A DNA stretch of 64,000 nucleotides. It comes from Sphingomonas phyllosphaerae. GTDB taxonomy: Bacteria; Pseudomonadota; Alphaproteobacteria; Sphingomonadales; Sphingomonadaceae. The notes below the pieces were generated by a model, which worked only from the letters and a program-made list of their open reading frames with translations, ran no database searches and was not told the DNA's origin. Location of the stretch: the NCBI RefSeq assembly GCF_029623345.1, contig NZ_JAPYKH010000022.1:1-64000 (forward strand). Reading direction: 5' to 3'. Below, piece by piece: positions 16,241-24,814 of the stretch (the stretch's first letter is position 1; each line of letters starts with the position of its first letter). The position numbers were made by a program, and so were the translations under genes.

Positions 16241-17132
16241 CGTCCGCGGGCGCGTAGCGGTCGATCATCCACGCGCAAAAATCCGCGAAAGCCTGCGGGT
16301 CGCGCGCCGCGCTCGTGTGATGCGGCTGGATGCCGAGATGCTCGGGCGTGAAGCAGAAGGTGACCGTCGTATCAAAGTCGGCGAGCGCCTCCATCTGCCG
16401 GTCGAACCAGTCGACTGCGTTGGGGCGAAAACTGTCAGCCCAGCTCAGTCCGGTGCGCAGCTTCTTGGTGCCCAGCCGCTTCATCCACTTGACGGCATCA
16501 TCGAGCCGCGGATCCTCGAAGTGGAACCATTGCATCAGCCCCATCTCGTCCGCCACCTTGGCGTAGCTGTCGAGCGCGGGCTTGGGCGTGCCGTCGGCGC
16601 GGATCAACCCCATGTAGAAGTGGCGATAGTAGCTCGATCCTTCCGCCTCGCGATGGCGCGTGGTGGCGCCCCATTCCTGCGGAAGGTCGAACAGCGAATA
16701 CCAATAGACGCGCGGCACGCGCCCGATCAGCAGCTCGGCCGTCTTCTCGACGCCGAACACCTGCACCTCTTCCGCGCCGAAGGAGCCGACGCCCACCTCG
16801 GTGACCCACACCGGCTTGTCGGTGACCGCCTCGATCTCGGCCACCTTGGCAGGCCAGTCGTGGATCGACCACAGGTTCCAGTCGAGCGGGAAGCCGTGCA
16901 CCGCGAGCACGTCGACCGCGTCGAGGCAGCCGTGCGCCTCGAGCCGCTTCACCCAGAGCGGGTCGATCGGCGACATACCGCCGAGCACGCGGGTCACGTC
17001 GGGGTTGACCGACGCGATCGCCGCGCCGGCGCGCGACACGGTATCGGCGAAGATGCTCCAGTCGGGATCGACCTCCGGGTCCCAGTGCGACTTGTTGTTG
17101 GGCTCGTTCCAGATCATCGCGGCTTCGATCAC
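16215..17132 (-). CDS. Clan GH-A glycoside hydrolase with apparently circularly permuted barrel
   Basis: A 305-residue protein. The acid/base motif WNEPNN is at residues 8-13 and the probable nucleophile Glu112 lies in WVTEVGVG, as in GH39/GH5-like barrels, where about 150 residues normally precede NEP. Here that missing front seems to sit at the C-terminus: LGTKKLRTGLSWADSF (strand 1 pattern, residues 220-235), VTFCFTPEHLG (257-267) and FADFCAWMIDRY (282-293), which in ordinary members lead directly into the NEP strand. The GTG start at 17132 follows GAGGGG; an earlier start would overlap the methyltransferase more deeply. It follows the methyltransferase in one operon with an EcfG promoter. 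Substrate unknown. Confidence 0.8.
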   Translation of the reverse strand: MIEAAMIWNEPNNKSHWDPEVDPDWSIFADTVSRAGAAIASVNPDVTRVLGGMSPIDPLWVKRLEAHGCLDAVDVLAVHGFPLDWNLWSIHDWPAKVAEIEAVTDKPVWVTEVGVGSFGAEEVQVFGVEKTAELLIGRVPRVYWYSLFDLPQEWGATTRHREAEGSSYYRHFYMGLIRADGTPKPALDSYAKVADEMGLMQWFHFEDPRLDDAVKWMKRLGTKKLRTGLSWADSFRPNAVDWFDRQMEALADFDTTVTFCFTPEHLGIQPHHTSAARDPQAFADFCAWMIDRYAPADVTRQAALA

Positions 17133-17145
17133 GCGCTCATTCCCC

Positions 17146-17937
17146 TCACGCTCGTGGCTGGGCCGGATAGACGGCGGCGGGCCCATGCTGCGCATAGGGC
17201 ACGTCGGCGACGCGGCAGAGATAGACGTCGTCCTGCGGGTGCATCACCACGGTGAAACCCGAGGCGCGCAGCATCGCCTCCGAGCAGGCACGGTTGGGCG
17301 CCCACCAATTGGTCCAGTCGCCCGCAAACCTGCGCTCGATGAAGTGCATCTTCGGATAGGCCGGTTCGTCGAAATAGGGCGGTGGCGTATAGGTGCCGGG
17401 CAGGAAGAAGGGATGGTCCTCCGGCACGTCGCTCAGCCCGGTCGACCCCTGCTGCATTGTCTGGAACAGCATCAGGTCGCGCGCGACATGCTCGCGGATC
17501 AGGTCGAGGGCGAGCAGTGGATGGCGTAGGTGGTAGAGCACGCCCATGAAGATCACCAAGTCGAAGCGCTCGCCCAACGTCGCCACGTCATAGACCGACA
17601 ATTGGCGGAACTCGACGCTGTCGCCGAACCCGAGCGCCTGGGTCGCGAGTCGCGCCTGGGCGAGATAGCGCTCGTCCCAGTCGATTCCGACCACGCGCGC
17701 CGCCCCTCGACGCTTCATCTCGACCGAATAGAAGCCGGCGTTGCAGCCGATGTCGAGCACCGACTTGCCGGTGAGATCCGCGGGCACGCAGCCGGCGAAT
17801 GCAGCAAACTTGTCGCGCGGATAGTCGCCGAGGAAATGGTCGGGTGCGGTGGTCAACCCGCCGCCGAGATCGATATTGTGAAACCATGGCGCTAGCGCGT
17901 CGACCCGCTCGCGCAGCCCCTCCCCGGCAGATGGCAT
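17146..17937 (-). CDS. SAM-dependent methyltransferase, tRNA (mo5U34)-methyltransferase-like (CmoB-like) family
   Basis: A 263-residue enzyme with the SAM motif VLDIGCNAGFYS near residue 60, acidic ribose-binding GIDWDERYL, and FMGVLYHLRHP after strand 4. The N-terminus WFHNIDLGGGLTT resembles CmoB-type proteins, but the neighbours are carbohydrate genes, so methylation of a saccharide or lipid intermediate is more likely than tRNA modification (inference). I believe relatives are annotated near CgeB and epimerase genes in other proteobacteria, which fits the cluster at 54-61 kb. First gene of the operon, with an EcfG-type promoter 29-53 bases upstream. Confidence 0.82.
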   Translation of the reverse strand: MPSAGEGLRERVDALAPWFHNIDLGGGLTTAPDHFLGDYPRDKFAAFAGCVPADLTGKSVLDIGCNAGFYSVEMKRRGAARVVGIDWDERYLAQARLATQALGFGDSVEFRQLSVYDVATLGERFDLVIFMGVLYHLRHPLLALDLIREHVARDLMLFQTMQQGSTGLSDVPEDHPFFLPGTYTPPPYFDEPAYPKMHFIERRFAGDWTNWWAPNRACSEAMLRASGFTVVMHPQDDVYLCRVADVPYAQHGPAAVYPAQPRA

Positions 17938-17965
17938 TCTTTCCCCTTCACCCGTTCGTTACGCC

Positions 17966-17990
17966 AACGAACGAATATAGAAGATGTTCC
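17966..17990 (-). promoter_or_regulatory. EcfG general stress promoter of the methyltransferase/hydrolase operon
   Basis: Read on the minus strand: GGAAC (17990-17986), 16 bases, CGTT (17969-17966), an exact match to the alphaproteobacterial EcfG consensus. It is placed 29 bases before the ATG at 17937, with a GGGGAAAG ribosome site between. The same spacing occurs upstream of the saccharide operon at 54510-54534. Confidence 0.7.
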
Positions 17991-17992
17991 AT

Positions 17993-19207
17993 CTACTTAG
18001 CCGCCAAGCGCAATCCCGTCCGCCACGGTGCCGGCCGATCGCCCGCGACGAGCCGGACAAAGCAGCGACCGCCGCGCGCGCGATAGCCGCGGCACAGCTG
18101 GATCGCGTCGCCGCGAGCAACGCCGCCGACCGACAGCCGGTACAGCGAGCTGCTCCGGTCCGCGGGGATGCCGGTGGGGCGAAGACGGCCGAGCACGGGC
18201 CAGCGCCGCAGCGCACCGCGCCAGCCGTCGCGCGCCACCGCGGCATTCTCATAGGCGCCGAGCTGGAGATAATAGCCGCCGGGCGTGAGCGGCCGCGGGC
18301 GCGTCGCGACCGCGGGCCGTGAGGCCGGAACGACCGCGGGCCGTGAGGCCGGAACGACCGCGGCGGGCGGCACCGGGCGCGACACCAGCGGCGGCGCCGC
18401 GGGCGGGACGATCTGCGACACGAAGGCGGGCGGCGGCGGGGCGGCCACCGCGATCGTCGTCGCGACCGGCGCAGGCGCGACGAGCGCGAGCGCGAGGGGG
18501 AGTCCGGGGTCGCTGGCCGGCGTGATGCCGAGCAAGGCGGCGACCTGATCCGACGACGCGCGCGGTTGGGCCAACGCCGCCCAGGTGGCGAGCCGGCGGT
18601 CGACCGCCTCGACGGGCAGGTCATAGGCGGCAAGCGCGCGGGCCTGCGGCCACTGGCCCGCGAGCGCGAGCGTGAGCGCGAGGTTCTGCCGTGTCTTGGC
18701 ATCGGCCTCGGGCAGGCGCGCGGCGGGCATCAGCACTTGCAGCGCACCCGGCAGGTCACCCGCAAGCGCGAGCGCCAGCCCGCGGTCGGGCGCGGCGATC
18801 CCGCCGGCATGCGCGGCGAGCGTGCCACGCGCGCGATCCCATTGGCCGAGCGCGACCTGGGTGAGTGCGAGGTTGAGCGCGGCGGCGTGATCGTCGTCAC
18901 GAAGCGTCAGCGCGTCCTCGAACGCACGCGCCGCCGAGGCGAAGCGCCCCGCGCGCAGATAGGCGACGCCGAGCAGGCGACGATGCTCGCCGTCCGCTGG
19001 CGTGTCGGCCACCGCCATCTCGCTCTCGCGCACCGCCCGATCCCAGCGGCGCTTGACGAGCGCTTTGCGCGCGCGTTCGGCATGACGCGCGGCGTCGGTG
19101 GCGCGCACGCGACCATCGCTCGTCGCCGCCGCGGGCAAGACCACCCCGGCCAGGCTGGCGCCGAGCAGCGCGAGGCTGAGCGCGCCGATCATTGCGACGC
19201 GCCTCAT
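17993..19207 (-). CDS. Exported TPR-SPOR domain protein
   Basis: A 404-residue protein starting with a signal peptide or anchor (MRRVAMIGALSLALLGASLAG). Tetratricopeptide-like helices follow (AERARKALVKRRWDRAV, RLLGVAYLRAGRFASAARAFEDAL, ALNLALTQVALGQWDRAR). After a Pro/Ala-rich linker with a tandem repeat of VVPASRPA comes a C-terminal SPOR domain (GGYYLQLGAYEN ... CRGYRARGGRCFVRL) that should bind denuded peptidoglycan. The ATG at 19207 overlaps the preceding gene's stop. Together with the ParA-like protein this suggests a cell-envelope or positioning function. Confidence 0.82.
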   Translation of the reverse strand: MRRVAMIGALSLALLGASLAGVVLPAAATSDGRVRATDAARHAERARKALVKRRWDRAVRESEMAVADTPADGEHRRLLGVAYLRAGRFASAARAFEDALTLRDDDHAAALNLALTQVALGQWDRARGTLAAHAGGIAAPDRGLALALAGDLPGALQVLMPAARLPEADAKTRQNLALTLALAGQWPQARALAAYDLPVEAVDRRLATWAALAQPRASSDQVAALLGITPASDPGLPLALALVAPAPVATTIAVAAPPPPAFVSQIVPPAAPPLVSRPVPPAAVVPASRPAVVPASRPAVATRPRPLTPGGYYLQLGAYENAAVARDGWRGALRRWPVLGRLRPTGIPADRSSSLYRLSVGGVARGDAIQLCRGYRARGGRCFVRLVAGDRPAPWRTGLRLAAK

Positions 19208-19584
19208 GCCGCGTCCACCGCGAGCCGGTCGAGCGCCGCGGTGAGCAGCGCCTGCGCCGAGACGCCGCGCGTCGCCGCTGCCCGGCGCAACCACTCATGG
19301 CGCTCGCCGTCGAGCCGAAGCGTGAAGGCGACGCGCTTTCCCGGCGGCGGCGCCACCGCACGCGCGTCGGGCGCCGCCCCGAGCTCCGCCGCCAGCCGCT
19401 CGCGCGCGGCGAGCACCGGCGGCAGCGCGGCAGACGCTCCCTCCCCCATATCGCTGCGGCCGAGCTCGTCGCCGGCGCGCGCCAGCGTGGTGAGCGTGTC
19501 GCCGCAGCGCGTCGCCGGGCGCGCCTCGCCCTTGCGCGCGAGCAGGCCTGGGCTGAGCGCCGCCATCGGCTTGGTGCCGCCCAT
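19204..19584 (-). CDS. Small putative ribbon-helix-helix protein paired with ParA
   Basis: A 126-residue protein of unknown function. The C-terminal 40 residues (KRVAFTLRLDGERHEWLRRAA, then SAQALLTAALDRL) look like a ribbon-helix-helix DNA-binding or dimerisation unit; the N-terminal half is Ala/Arg-rich without a motif. Its ATG shares one base with the ParA stop, and its stop overlaps the TPR-SPOR start, so all three are translationally coupled. It could be the partner of the ParA ATPase. The DNA-binding call is tentative. Confidence 0.7.
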   Translation of the reverse strand: MGGTKPMAALSPGLLARKGEARPATRCGDTLTTLARAGDELGRSDMGEGASAALPPVLAARERLAAELGAAPDARAVAPPPGKRVAFTLRLDGERHEWLRRAAATRGVSAQALLTAALDRLAVDAA

Positions 19585-20294
19585 CAGGCCACCACGCGGC
19601 GGCCGAAGCCTGCCCCCTGCGGTCGCGTCGGCGCCGTACCCGGCTTGGGCGCGGCGAAGACGGTGCGGCGGAAGTTCTTTTCGAGCCGGTCGGAGACATA
19701 GCTCCACAATTCGGCGATCTCCGCGGCGGAGCGGCCCGCGGGATTGACCTCCATCACGGTACGCCCGTCGATCATCGAGGCGGCGAAGTCGGTGCGCTGG
19801 TGGACCGTGGTCGGCGCCACCGTGCCGTGCTGCGACAGCGCGATCGTGGCGTCCGAGGTGATCCGCGCTTTGGGCGTGGCGGCGTTGACGACGAAAAGCA
19901 GCGGCTTGCCCGAGCGCTCGCAGAGATCGACGGTGGCGCCGACCGCGCGCAGATCGTGCGGGCTCGGCCGGGTCGGGATCACGAGCAGCTCGGCGACCTG
20001 GACGACGATCTGGATCGCCATGGTGATCGCAGGCGGCGTGTCGATCACTGCCAGCTTGAAGCCTTGCGCACGCAGCGCGTCGAGGTCGGCGGCGAGACGC
20101 GACACACTGGTCTGGGCGAAGGCGGGGAACTCGTCCTGCCGCTCGTTCCACCAGTCCGCCAGCGAGCCCTGCGGGTCGATGTCGATCAGCACGACCGGCC
20201 CGGCGCCGACCAGCTGAGCCTGCACCGCCAGATGCCCCGAGAGCGTGGTCTTGCCCGATCCGCCCTTCTGCGATGCCATCGCGAGTACGCGCAT
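19584..20294 (-). CDS. ParA/MinD-family partition-type ATPase
   Basis: A 236-residue ATPase with deviant Walker A KGGSGKTT near residue 10 (lysines as in ParA), Walker A' region VLIDIDPQGSLADWW and LAVIDTPPA for Walker B. The start at 20294 gives the standard MRVLAMASQKGG end; upstream extension has no homology pattern. No ParB gene or parS site is adjacent, so this is an orphan chromosomal ParA, perhaps positioning an envelope complex through its coupled neighbours. Confidence 0.88.
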   Translation of the reverse strand: MRVLAMASQKGGSGKTTLSGHLAVQAQLVGAGPVVLIDIDPQGSLADWWNERQDEFPAFAQTSVSRLAADLDALRAQGFKLAVIDTPPAITMAIQIVVQVAELLVIPTRPSPHDLRAVGATVDLCERSGKPLLFVVNAATPKARITSDATIALSQHGTVAPTTVHQRTDFAASMIDGRTVMEVNPAGRSAAEIAELWSYVSDRLEKNFRRTVFAAPKPGTAPTRPQGAGFGRRVVA

Positions 20295-20420
20295 GTCGCC
20301 GCTGTGTCCCCCATTGTTCCGTCGCAGGGCATGCCAGCACGGGGTGGACGAAGCGTTAATGATGACTTCGTACCAGTTGGTGCGAGGAGTCAAAATCCTC
20401 CCGGCACCGGGACGATCCAC

Positions 20421-21083
20421 TCACCCCTTCGGCTCGTCGCCGTAATACAGTTCGCCGATGCGGATCTCCTCGCGGCCCTGCGAGACGCGGTGCGCGTTGG
20501 TGTCGCGCAGCGAGTAGACGCAACCGCAGTATTCCTGCTGATAGAAGTGCTCGCGCTTGGAGATCTCGATCATCCGCGCCGCGCCGCCGCCCTTGCGCCA
20601 GTTGAAGGTCCAATAGCTGATGCCCGGATAATGCGCCGCCGCGCGCTCGCCGCAATCGTTGATCTGCGCCATATTCTTCCAGCGCGAAATGCCGAGCGAC
20701 GAGGTAATCACCGGGAAGCCGTGTTCGTGCGCGTACAGCGCGGTGCGCTCGAAGCGCATGTCGAAGCACATCGAGCAGCGGATGCCGCGCTCGGGCTCCT
20801 GCTCCATCCCCCGCGCGCGCTTGAACCAATTGGCGGTATCATAGTCGGCATCGACGAACGGCACGTCATGCACCTCGGCGAAGCGGATGTTCTCCTCCTT
20901 GCGGAGCAGATATTCCTCCTTGGGATGGATATTGGGATTGTAGAAGAAGATCGTATAATCGATCCCGCTCGCGGTCATCGCTTCCATCACCTCGCCCGAG
21001 CAGGGCGCGCAGCAGGAGTGAAGCAGCACCTTCTGGGCGCCCTCGGGAGGCGTAAGGATCGGTCGCTGGAGGTCGGTGGTCAT
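20421..21083 (-). CDS. queH: Epoxyqueuosine reductase QueH
   Basis: A 220-residue iron-sulfur enzyme that completes queuosine synthesis in tRNA. The N-terminal metal-binding motif HSCCAPCSG, the FFYNPNIHPKEEY segment, RCSMCFDMRFERTA and the C-terminal EYCGCVYS are all present. It replaces QueG without sequence similarity. It is a single gene facing away from dinB. Confidence 0.93.
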   Translation of the reverse strand: MTTDLQRPILTPPEGAQKVLLHSCCAPCSGEVMEAMTASGIDYTIFFYNPNIHPKEEYLLRKEENIRFAEVHDVPFVDADYDTANWFKRARGMEQEPERGIRCSMCFDMRFERTALYAHEHGFPVITSSLGISRWKNMAQINDCGERAAAHYPGISYWTFNWRKGGGAARMIEISKREHFYQQEYCGCVYSLRDTNAHRVSQGREEIRIGELYYGDEPKG

Positions 21084-21153
21084 GCCCCGCCCCTAGCCGA
21101 TCGCTGCGCGAAAGTCATCGCATCGCGGCCACCTGACCCCCTATATCGCGCGC

Positions 21154-22230
21154 GTGAGCGCCGCCGCGAACCGCAAGATCATTCATATCGACATGGACGC
21201 CTTCTACGCGTCGGTCGAGCAGCGCGACGCGCCCGAGCTGCGCGGCCGCCCGGTCGCGGTCGGGGGCGCCCGCGCGCGCGGCGTGGTGGCGGCGGCCAGC
21301 TACGAGGCGCGCGCCTTTGGGGTACGCTCGGCGATGCCCTCGGTCTCCGCGCTGCGGCGCTGCCCCGAGCTGGTGTTCGTGCCGCCGCGCTTCGACGTCT
21401 ATCGCGCGGTCAGCCAGCAGATCCACGCGATCTTCGCCGATTATACCAATCTGATCGAGCCGCTCTCGCTCGACGAGGCCTATCTCGACGTCACCGAGGA
21501 CGTGCGCGGGCTCGGCTCGGCCAGCGCGATTGCCGAGCAGATCCGCGCTCGCATTGAAGCCGAGACCGAGCTCACCGCCTCGGCCGGGGTGAGCTATAAC
21601 AAGTTCATCGCCAAGCTCGCCTCCGACCAGAATAAGCCGAACGGCCTCTGTGTCATTCCGCCGGGGCGCGGTGCGGCCTTCGTCGCCGCGCTGCCGGTCA
21701 AGCGCTTCCACGGCGTCGGCCCGGTCACCGCCACGAAGATGGCACGGCTGGGCATCGAGACCGGCGCCGACTTGCGCGACCGCGACATCGCCTTCCTGCG
21801 CGCGCATTTTGGCAGCCACGCCGATTATCTCCACAGCGCCGCGCGCGGGATCGACGAGCGCCCGGTACGCGCGCACCGTGAGGCAAAGTCGGTCGGTGCG
21901 GAGCGCACCTTCGAGACCAACTTGGCCGGGAGCACCGCGGTCGAGGAGGCGCTCGAACACGTCGCCGACGCGGCCTGGGCGCGGATCGAGCGCGCCGCGG
22001 CGCGTGGCCGCACCGTGACGCTCAAGCTGCGCCGCGCCGACTTCACCACGATCACTCGCGCGCGCTCGCTGACGACGCCGATCGAGGACCGCGCGCAGAT
22101 GGTGGCGATCGGCCGCGCGCTGCTGGCGCCGCTGCTGCCGGTCGAGGGAGGGATCAGGCTGCTGGGATTGACGCTCTCGGGGTTGCAGCGCGACGAGGCC
22201 CCCGCGCAGGCGGCGCTGCCGCTACTGTAA
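21154..22230 (+). CDS. dinB: DNA polymerase IV (Y family)
   Basis: A 358-residue error-prone polymerase. The palm motif IIHIDMDAFYASVEQRD near the start and SLDEAYLDVT around residue 110 supply the catalytic acids; SAGVSYNKFIAKLASD is typical of DinB, followed by helix-hairpin-helix and little-finger regions. No obvious C-terminal clamp motif QLVLGL form; the end is QAALPLL, which may act as the beta-clamp peptide. Start codon is GTG. No LexA box was identified. Confidence 0.95.
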   Translation: MSAAANRKIIHIDMDAFYASVEQRDAPELRGRPVAVGGARARGVVAAASYEARAFGVRSAMPSVSALRRCPELVFVPPRFDVYRAVSQQIHAIFADYTNLIEPLSLDEAYLDVTEDVRGLGSASAIAEQIRARIEAETELTASAGVSYNKFIAKLASDQNKPNGLCVIPPGRGAAFVAALPVKRFHGVGPVTATKMARLGIETGADLRDRDIAFLRAHFGSHADYLHSAARGIDERPVRAHREAKSVGAERTFETNLAGSTAVEEALEHVADAAWARIERAAARGRTVTLKLRRADFTTITRARSLTTPIEDRAQMVAIGRALLAPLLPVEGGIRLLGLTLSGLQRDEAPAQAALPLL

Positions 22231-22423
22231 GCGTTAGCGCGACGGCCCGCTTCGGACATCGACTCCAGCCCTCAAGGCGCTCCTGCGTCCGCAGGCGCGC
22301 ACTCGGTGAGTCCCCGCGCGCTCCCCTTCACATCGTCGCGTGAGTCATCCACCGCAGCACGTGGCGACTCGGCCGGTCCGCCGAGCATCGGCTATCGCGC
22401 GCCACGAACGAGGAGAATCACCG

Positions 22424-23233
22424 ATGAAGCCACCGATCGGCCCGACCACCCGCCTGTGCATGTCGCTCGCCGCGCGTCCCGGCACCTTCGGCTCGCGCTT
22501 CCACAACCATCTCTACGAAGCGCTCGGCCTGGATTATGTCTATAAGGCCTTCACCACGATAGACCTGGAGGGTGCGGTGCGCGGGATCCGCTCGCTCGGC
22601 ATTCGAGGCTGCGCGGTGTCGATGCCGTTCAAGGAAGACGTGATCCCGCTGCTCGACGGGTTGCGCGACTCCGCCGCGGCGATCGACAGCGTCAACACCA
22701 TCGTCAACGACGACGGCACGCTGCTCGGCTACAACACCGATTACAGCGCGGTGCGCACGCTGGTGGAGCCGCTCGCACGCGCGCCGTTCCTGCTGCGCGG
22801 CAGCGGCGGCATGGCCAAGGCGACCGCCACCGCGCTGGTCGACGCCGGCTTCGTCGAGGGCGTGATCGTCGCGCGCAACCTGGCGAAGGGGAGCAAGCTG
22901 GCGGCTGCACTGGGCTGCGCGTGGCAGGCCGAGGGCGAGGCGTCGCGCGCCGCGGTGCTGGTCAACGTCACCCCGCTCGGTATGACCGGGGCCGACGCCG
23001 AGGCGCTCGCGTTCACGCACGCGCAGGTGGAGGCCGCCGAGGTGGTGATCGACGTGGTTGCCAAGCCGGTCGAGACGCCGCTGCTGCGGCTGGCGCGCAC
23101 GCTCGGCAAGCTCGTGGTCACCGGGGCCGAGATCGCCAAGCTTCAGGCGCTCGAACAATTCGTGCTTTACACCGGAGTGCGACCGACCGAGGCGCAGATC
23201 GCGGCGGCGGAGGCCTATGCGGTGGCGCCGTGA
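22424..23233 (+). CDS. Shikimate dehydrogenase-like protein (HI0607/SDH-L type)
   Basis: A 269-residue protein with the two-domain AroE fold. The catalytic lysine (SMPFKEDV) and aspartate (GYNTDYSA) are kept, but the shikimate-binding serines of AroE are replaced (RLCMSLAARPGTFG) and the nucleotide loop is GSGGMAKA instead of GAGGA. These changes match the SDH-L group, whose members have weak activity on shikimate; the real substrate is unknown. ATG at 22424 follows AGGAGA. Confidence 0.82.
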   Translation: MKPPIGPTTRLCMSLAARPGTFGSRFHNHLYEALGLDYVYKAFTTIDLEGAVRGIRSLGIRGCAVSMPFKEDVIPLLDGLRDSAAAIDSVNTIVNDDGTLLGYNTDYSAVRTLVEPLARAPFLLRGSGGMAKATATALVDAGFVEGVIVARNLAKGSKLAAALGCAWQAEGEASRAAVLVNVTPLGMTGADAEALAFTHAQVEAAEVVIDVVAKPVETPLLRLARTLGKLVVTGAEIAKLQALEQFVLYTGVRPTEAQIAAAEAYAVAP

Positions 23234-23494
23234 CGCTGTCCGTCCCGGACGCGAAGCAAAGGGGCGTCATCGGCCCGTAGAACCCCACAGCGGCGCGAAT
23301 CTGATCAGCAGCGAGCTCCGGCAGGGGCGATGATCTTGTCGGTCGGACCAAGGTGCTGACCAGCCGACCTCCGCGTCGGTATGCGACCGCCGCTTATCCG
23401 GGCATCGGACACCCGGCGACGCGAGCTCCGCAACGGAACGTCTCGCTTTGATGCCGCATCGATCCTGTTACCGCGCACTCAGCCGGCGCACCGC

Positions 23495-23923
23495 TCAGGT
23501 GAGGTTGGCGCGGGTGATCACCGTCCGGGAGACTACGTCCGCGCCATAGGTCTTGAGCGCAGCGGCATGAACGAGTTCACGTAGCACCTGAAGCTGCGGC
23601 ACATAGCCCTCGGCCGGGCCGGCGATCGGCGCGGCGAAGCTGGTGCGGTTGACCGCGTCGGCGAGCACCGGCAGGCCCGAACGTATCTCGTGCTCGCGCC
23701 GCACCGGCACTTCGATCTGCGCGTCGAAGCTGAGATAGCCAAGCAGATGACCGTCCGATCCGACGAGTGGAGCCGTGAGTGTGCCGATCGGGACGAACTC
23801 GCGCCGCCGGGCGGCGGCGAGGATATTGTCTCCCCCGACGAGGTGGCTGACCTCAAGGGCGCTCAGGCTGCCAACGGCGACGCCGCAGAGCAGGACGAGC
23901 AGACGACGCGCGAAGGGTGGCAC
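23495..23923 (-). CDS. Membrane-anchored motor-operon protein, possibly FliL-like
   Basis: A 142-residue protein with one N-terminal hydrophobic helix (LLVLLCGVAVGSLSAL) and a periplasmic part whose layout resembles FliL: a strand LGYLSFDAQIEVPV, a helix with IRSGLPVLADAV, then VLRELVHAAALKTYG and a final strand VVSRTVITRANLT. No invariant motif proves it. It lies 18 bases downstream of motB and is the last gene of motA-cheY-unknown-motB. A motor or stator accessory role is inferred from context. Confidence 0.65.
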   Translation of the reverse strand: MPPFARRLLVLLCGVAVGSLSALEVSHLVGGDNILAAARRREFVPIGTLTAPLVGSDGHLLGYLSFDAQIEVPVRREHEIRSGLPVLADAVNRTSFAAPIAGPAEGYVPQLQVLRELVHAAALKTYGADVVSRTVITRANLT

Positions 23924-23941
23924 CGCGATGATCCTTAAGGC

Positions 23942-24814
23942 TCAGAAACGAAGGCTGACGTCGCGCGGCAGCACGGAGGGTTCGGACAGGACGATGATCG
24001 CGATCCGGCGGTTCTCGGCGCGGCTCGGCTGGTCGGGATACACCGGCTGCGTGCCGGCGCGCGCGACGATCTGGGCGAAGCGATCGGGCGAGAGCCCGTC
24101 CGCCACCAGGGTGTCGCGTGCGGCCTCGGCGCGGGCGCCCGAGAGCCGCCAGTTTGCCGCGCTCTGCGCGCCGCCCTCGGCGCTGGTATGCCCCTCGATC
24201 GCCAGCTGGGCGTCAACGTGCTGGAGTCGCCGCGCGACCTGCGCGAGGAGCGAGCGGCCGTACGCGTTCAACTCGGCGGTGGGCCCGGCGAAGACGCTCT
24301 GCTGCGCGGTGTCCATCAGCGTAATCCGAACGCCGTCATGCTCCCGCTCCACCTGCACCGCGCGCGGACCCTGCGTCGCATTGGGCGCGAGTTCGAGCGC
24401 GACACGCAGCTCGTCGGCGAGCGCGCGGCGGCTGGCGGCGGCGACATTGGCAGTACCGCCGCGCGACGCCCCGGCAGTACCGGCCTCGGCGCTCAGGGTG
24501 CCGAAGGCTCGCATCTGGTCGCCCTGTGCGCGTCGTAGCCGACCACCGGTCCCCGGCTCCAGCTCGGGCTGGTCGGTCTGCGCTGCCGGCGCCATCGTCG
24601 TGACCGAGGTGGAGAAATATTGGGCGAGGCCCTTGAGTCGCCCCTTGTCGGGTGTTGCGATCAGCCACATCAGCATGAAAAAGGCCATCATCGCAGTCAC
24701 GAAGTCCGCATAGGCCACCTTCCACGCGCCGGCATGCCGGGTTGACGCCCCCCGTCGCGAGCGCCGACGTCGAATGACGATCGTCGGCGCGGCATCCTCG
24801 CCCGCCGCGCTCAT
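23942..24814 (-). CDS. motB: Flagellar stator protein MotB
   Basis: A 290-residue protein with a basic cytoplasmic start, one transmembrane helix (FVTAMMAFFMLMWLIAT) carrying the proton-accepting Asp37 in AYADF, a plug/linker, and a C-terminal OmpA-like peptidoglycan-binding domain (LAIEGHTSAEGG, NWRLSGARAEAARDTL, ENRRIAIIVL). It forms the stator with MotA, anchoring it to the wall. Its ATG overlaps the preceding 73-residue gene. Length is normal. Confidence 0.94.
   Translation of the reverse strand: MSAAGEDAAPTIVIRRRRSRRGASTRHAGAWKVAYADFVTAMMAFFMLMWLIATPDKGRLKGLAQYFSTSVTTMAPAAQTDQPELEPGTGGRLRRAQGDQMRAFGTLSAEAGTAGASRGGTANVAAASRRALADELRVALELAPNATQGPRAVQVEREHDGVRITLMDTAQQSVFAGPTAELNAYGRSLLAQVARRLQHVDAQLAIEGHTSAEGGAQSAANWRLSGARAEAARDTLVADGLSPDRFAQIVARAGTQPVYPDQPSRAENRRIAIIVLSEPSVLPRDVSLRF

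Noticed and set aside
19800..21557. 585-codon plus-strand open frame
   Set aside because: Runs antisense to parA and queH and out of frame through dinB.
23428..23460. GGAAC at 23428 as EcfG promoter
   Set aside because: The next GTT is 24 bases away and no gene follows on that strand.
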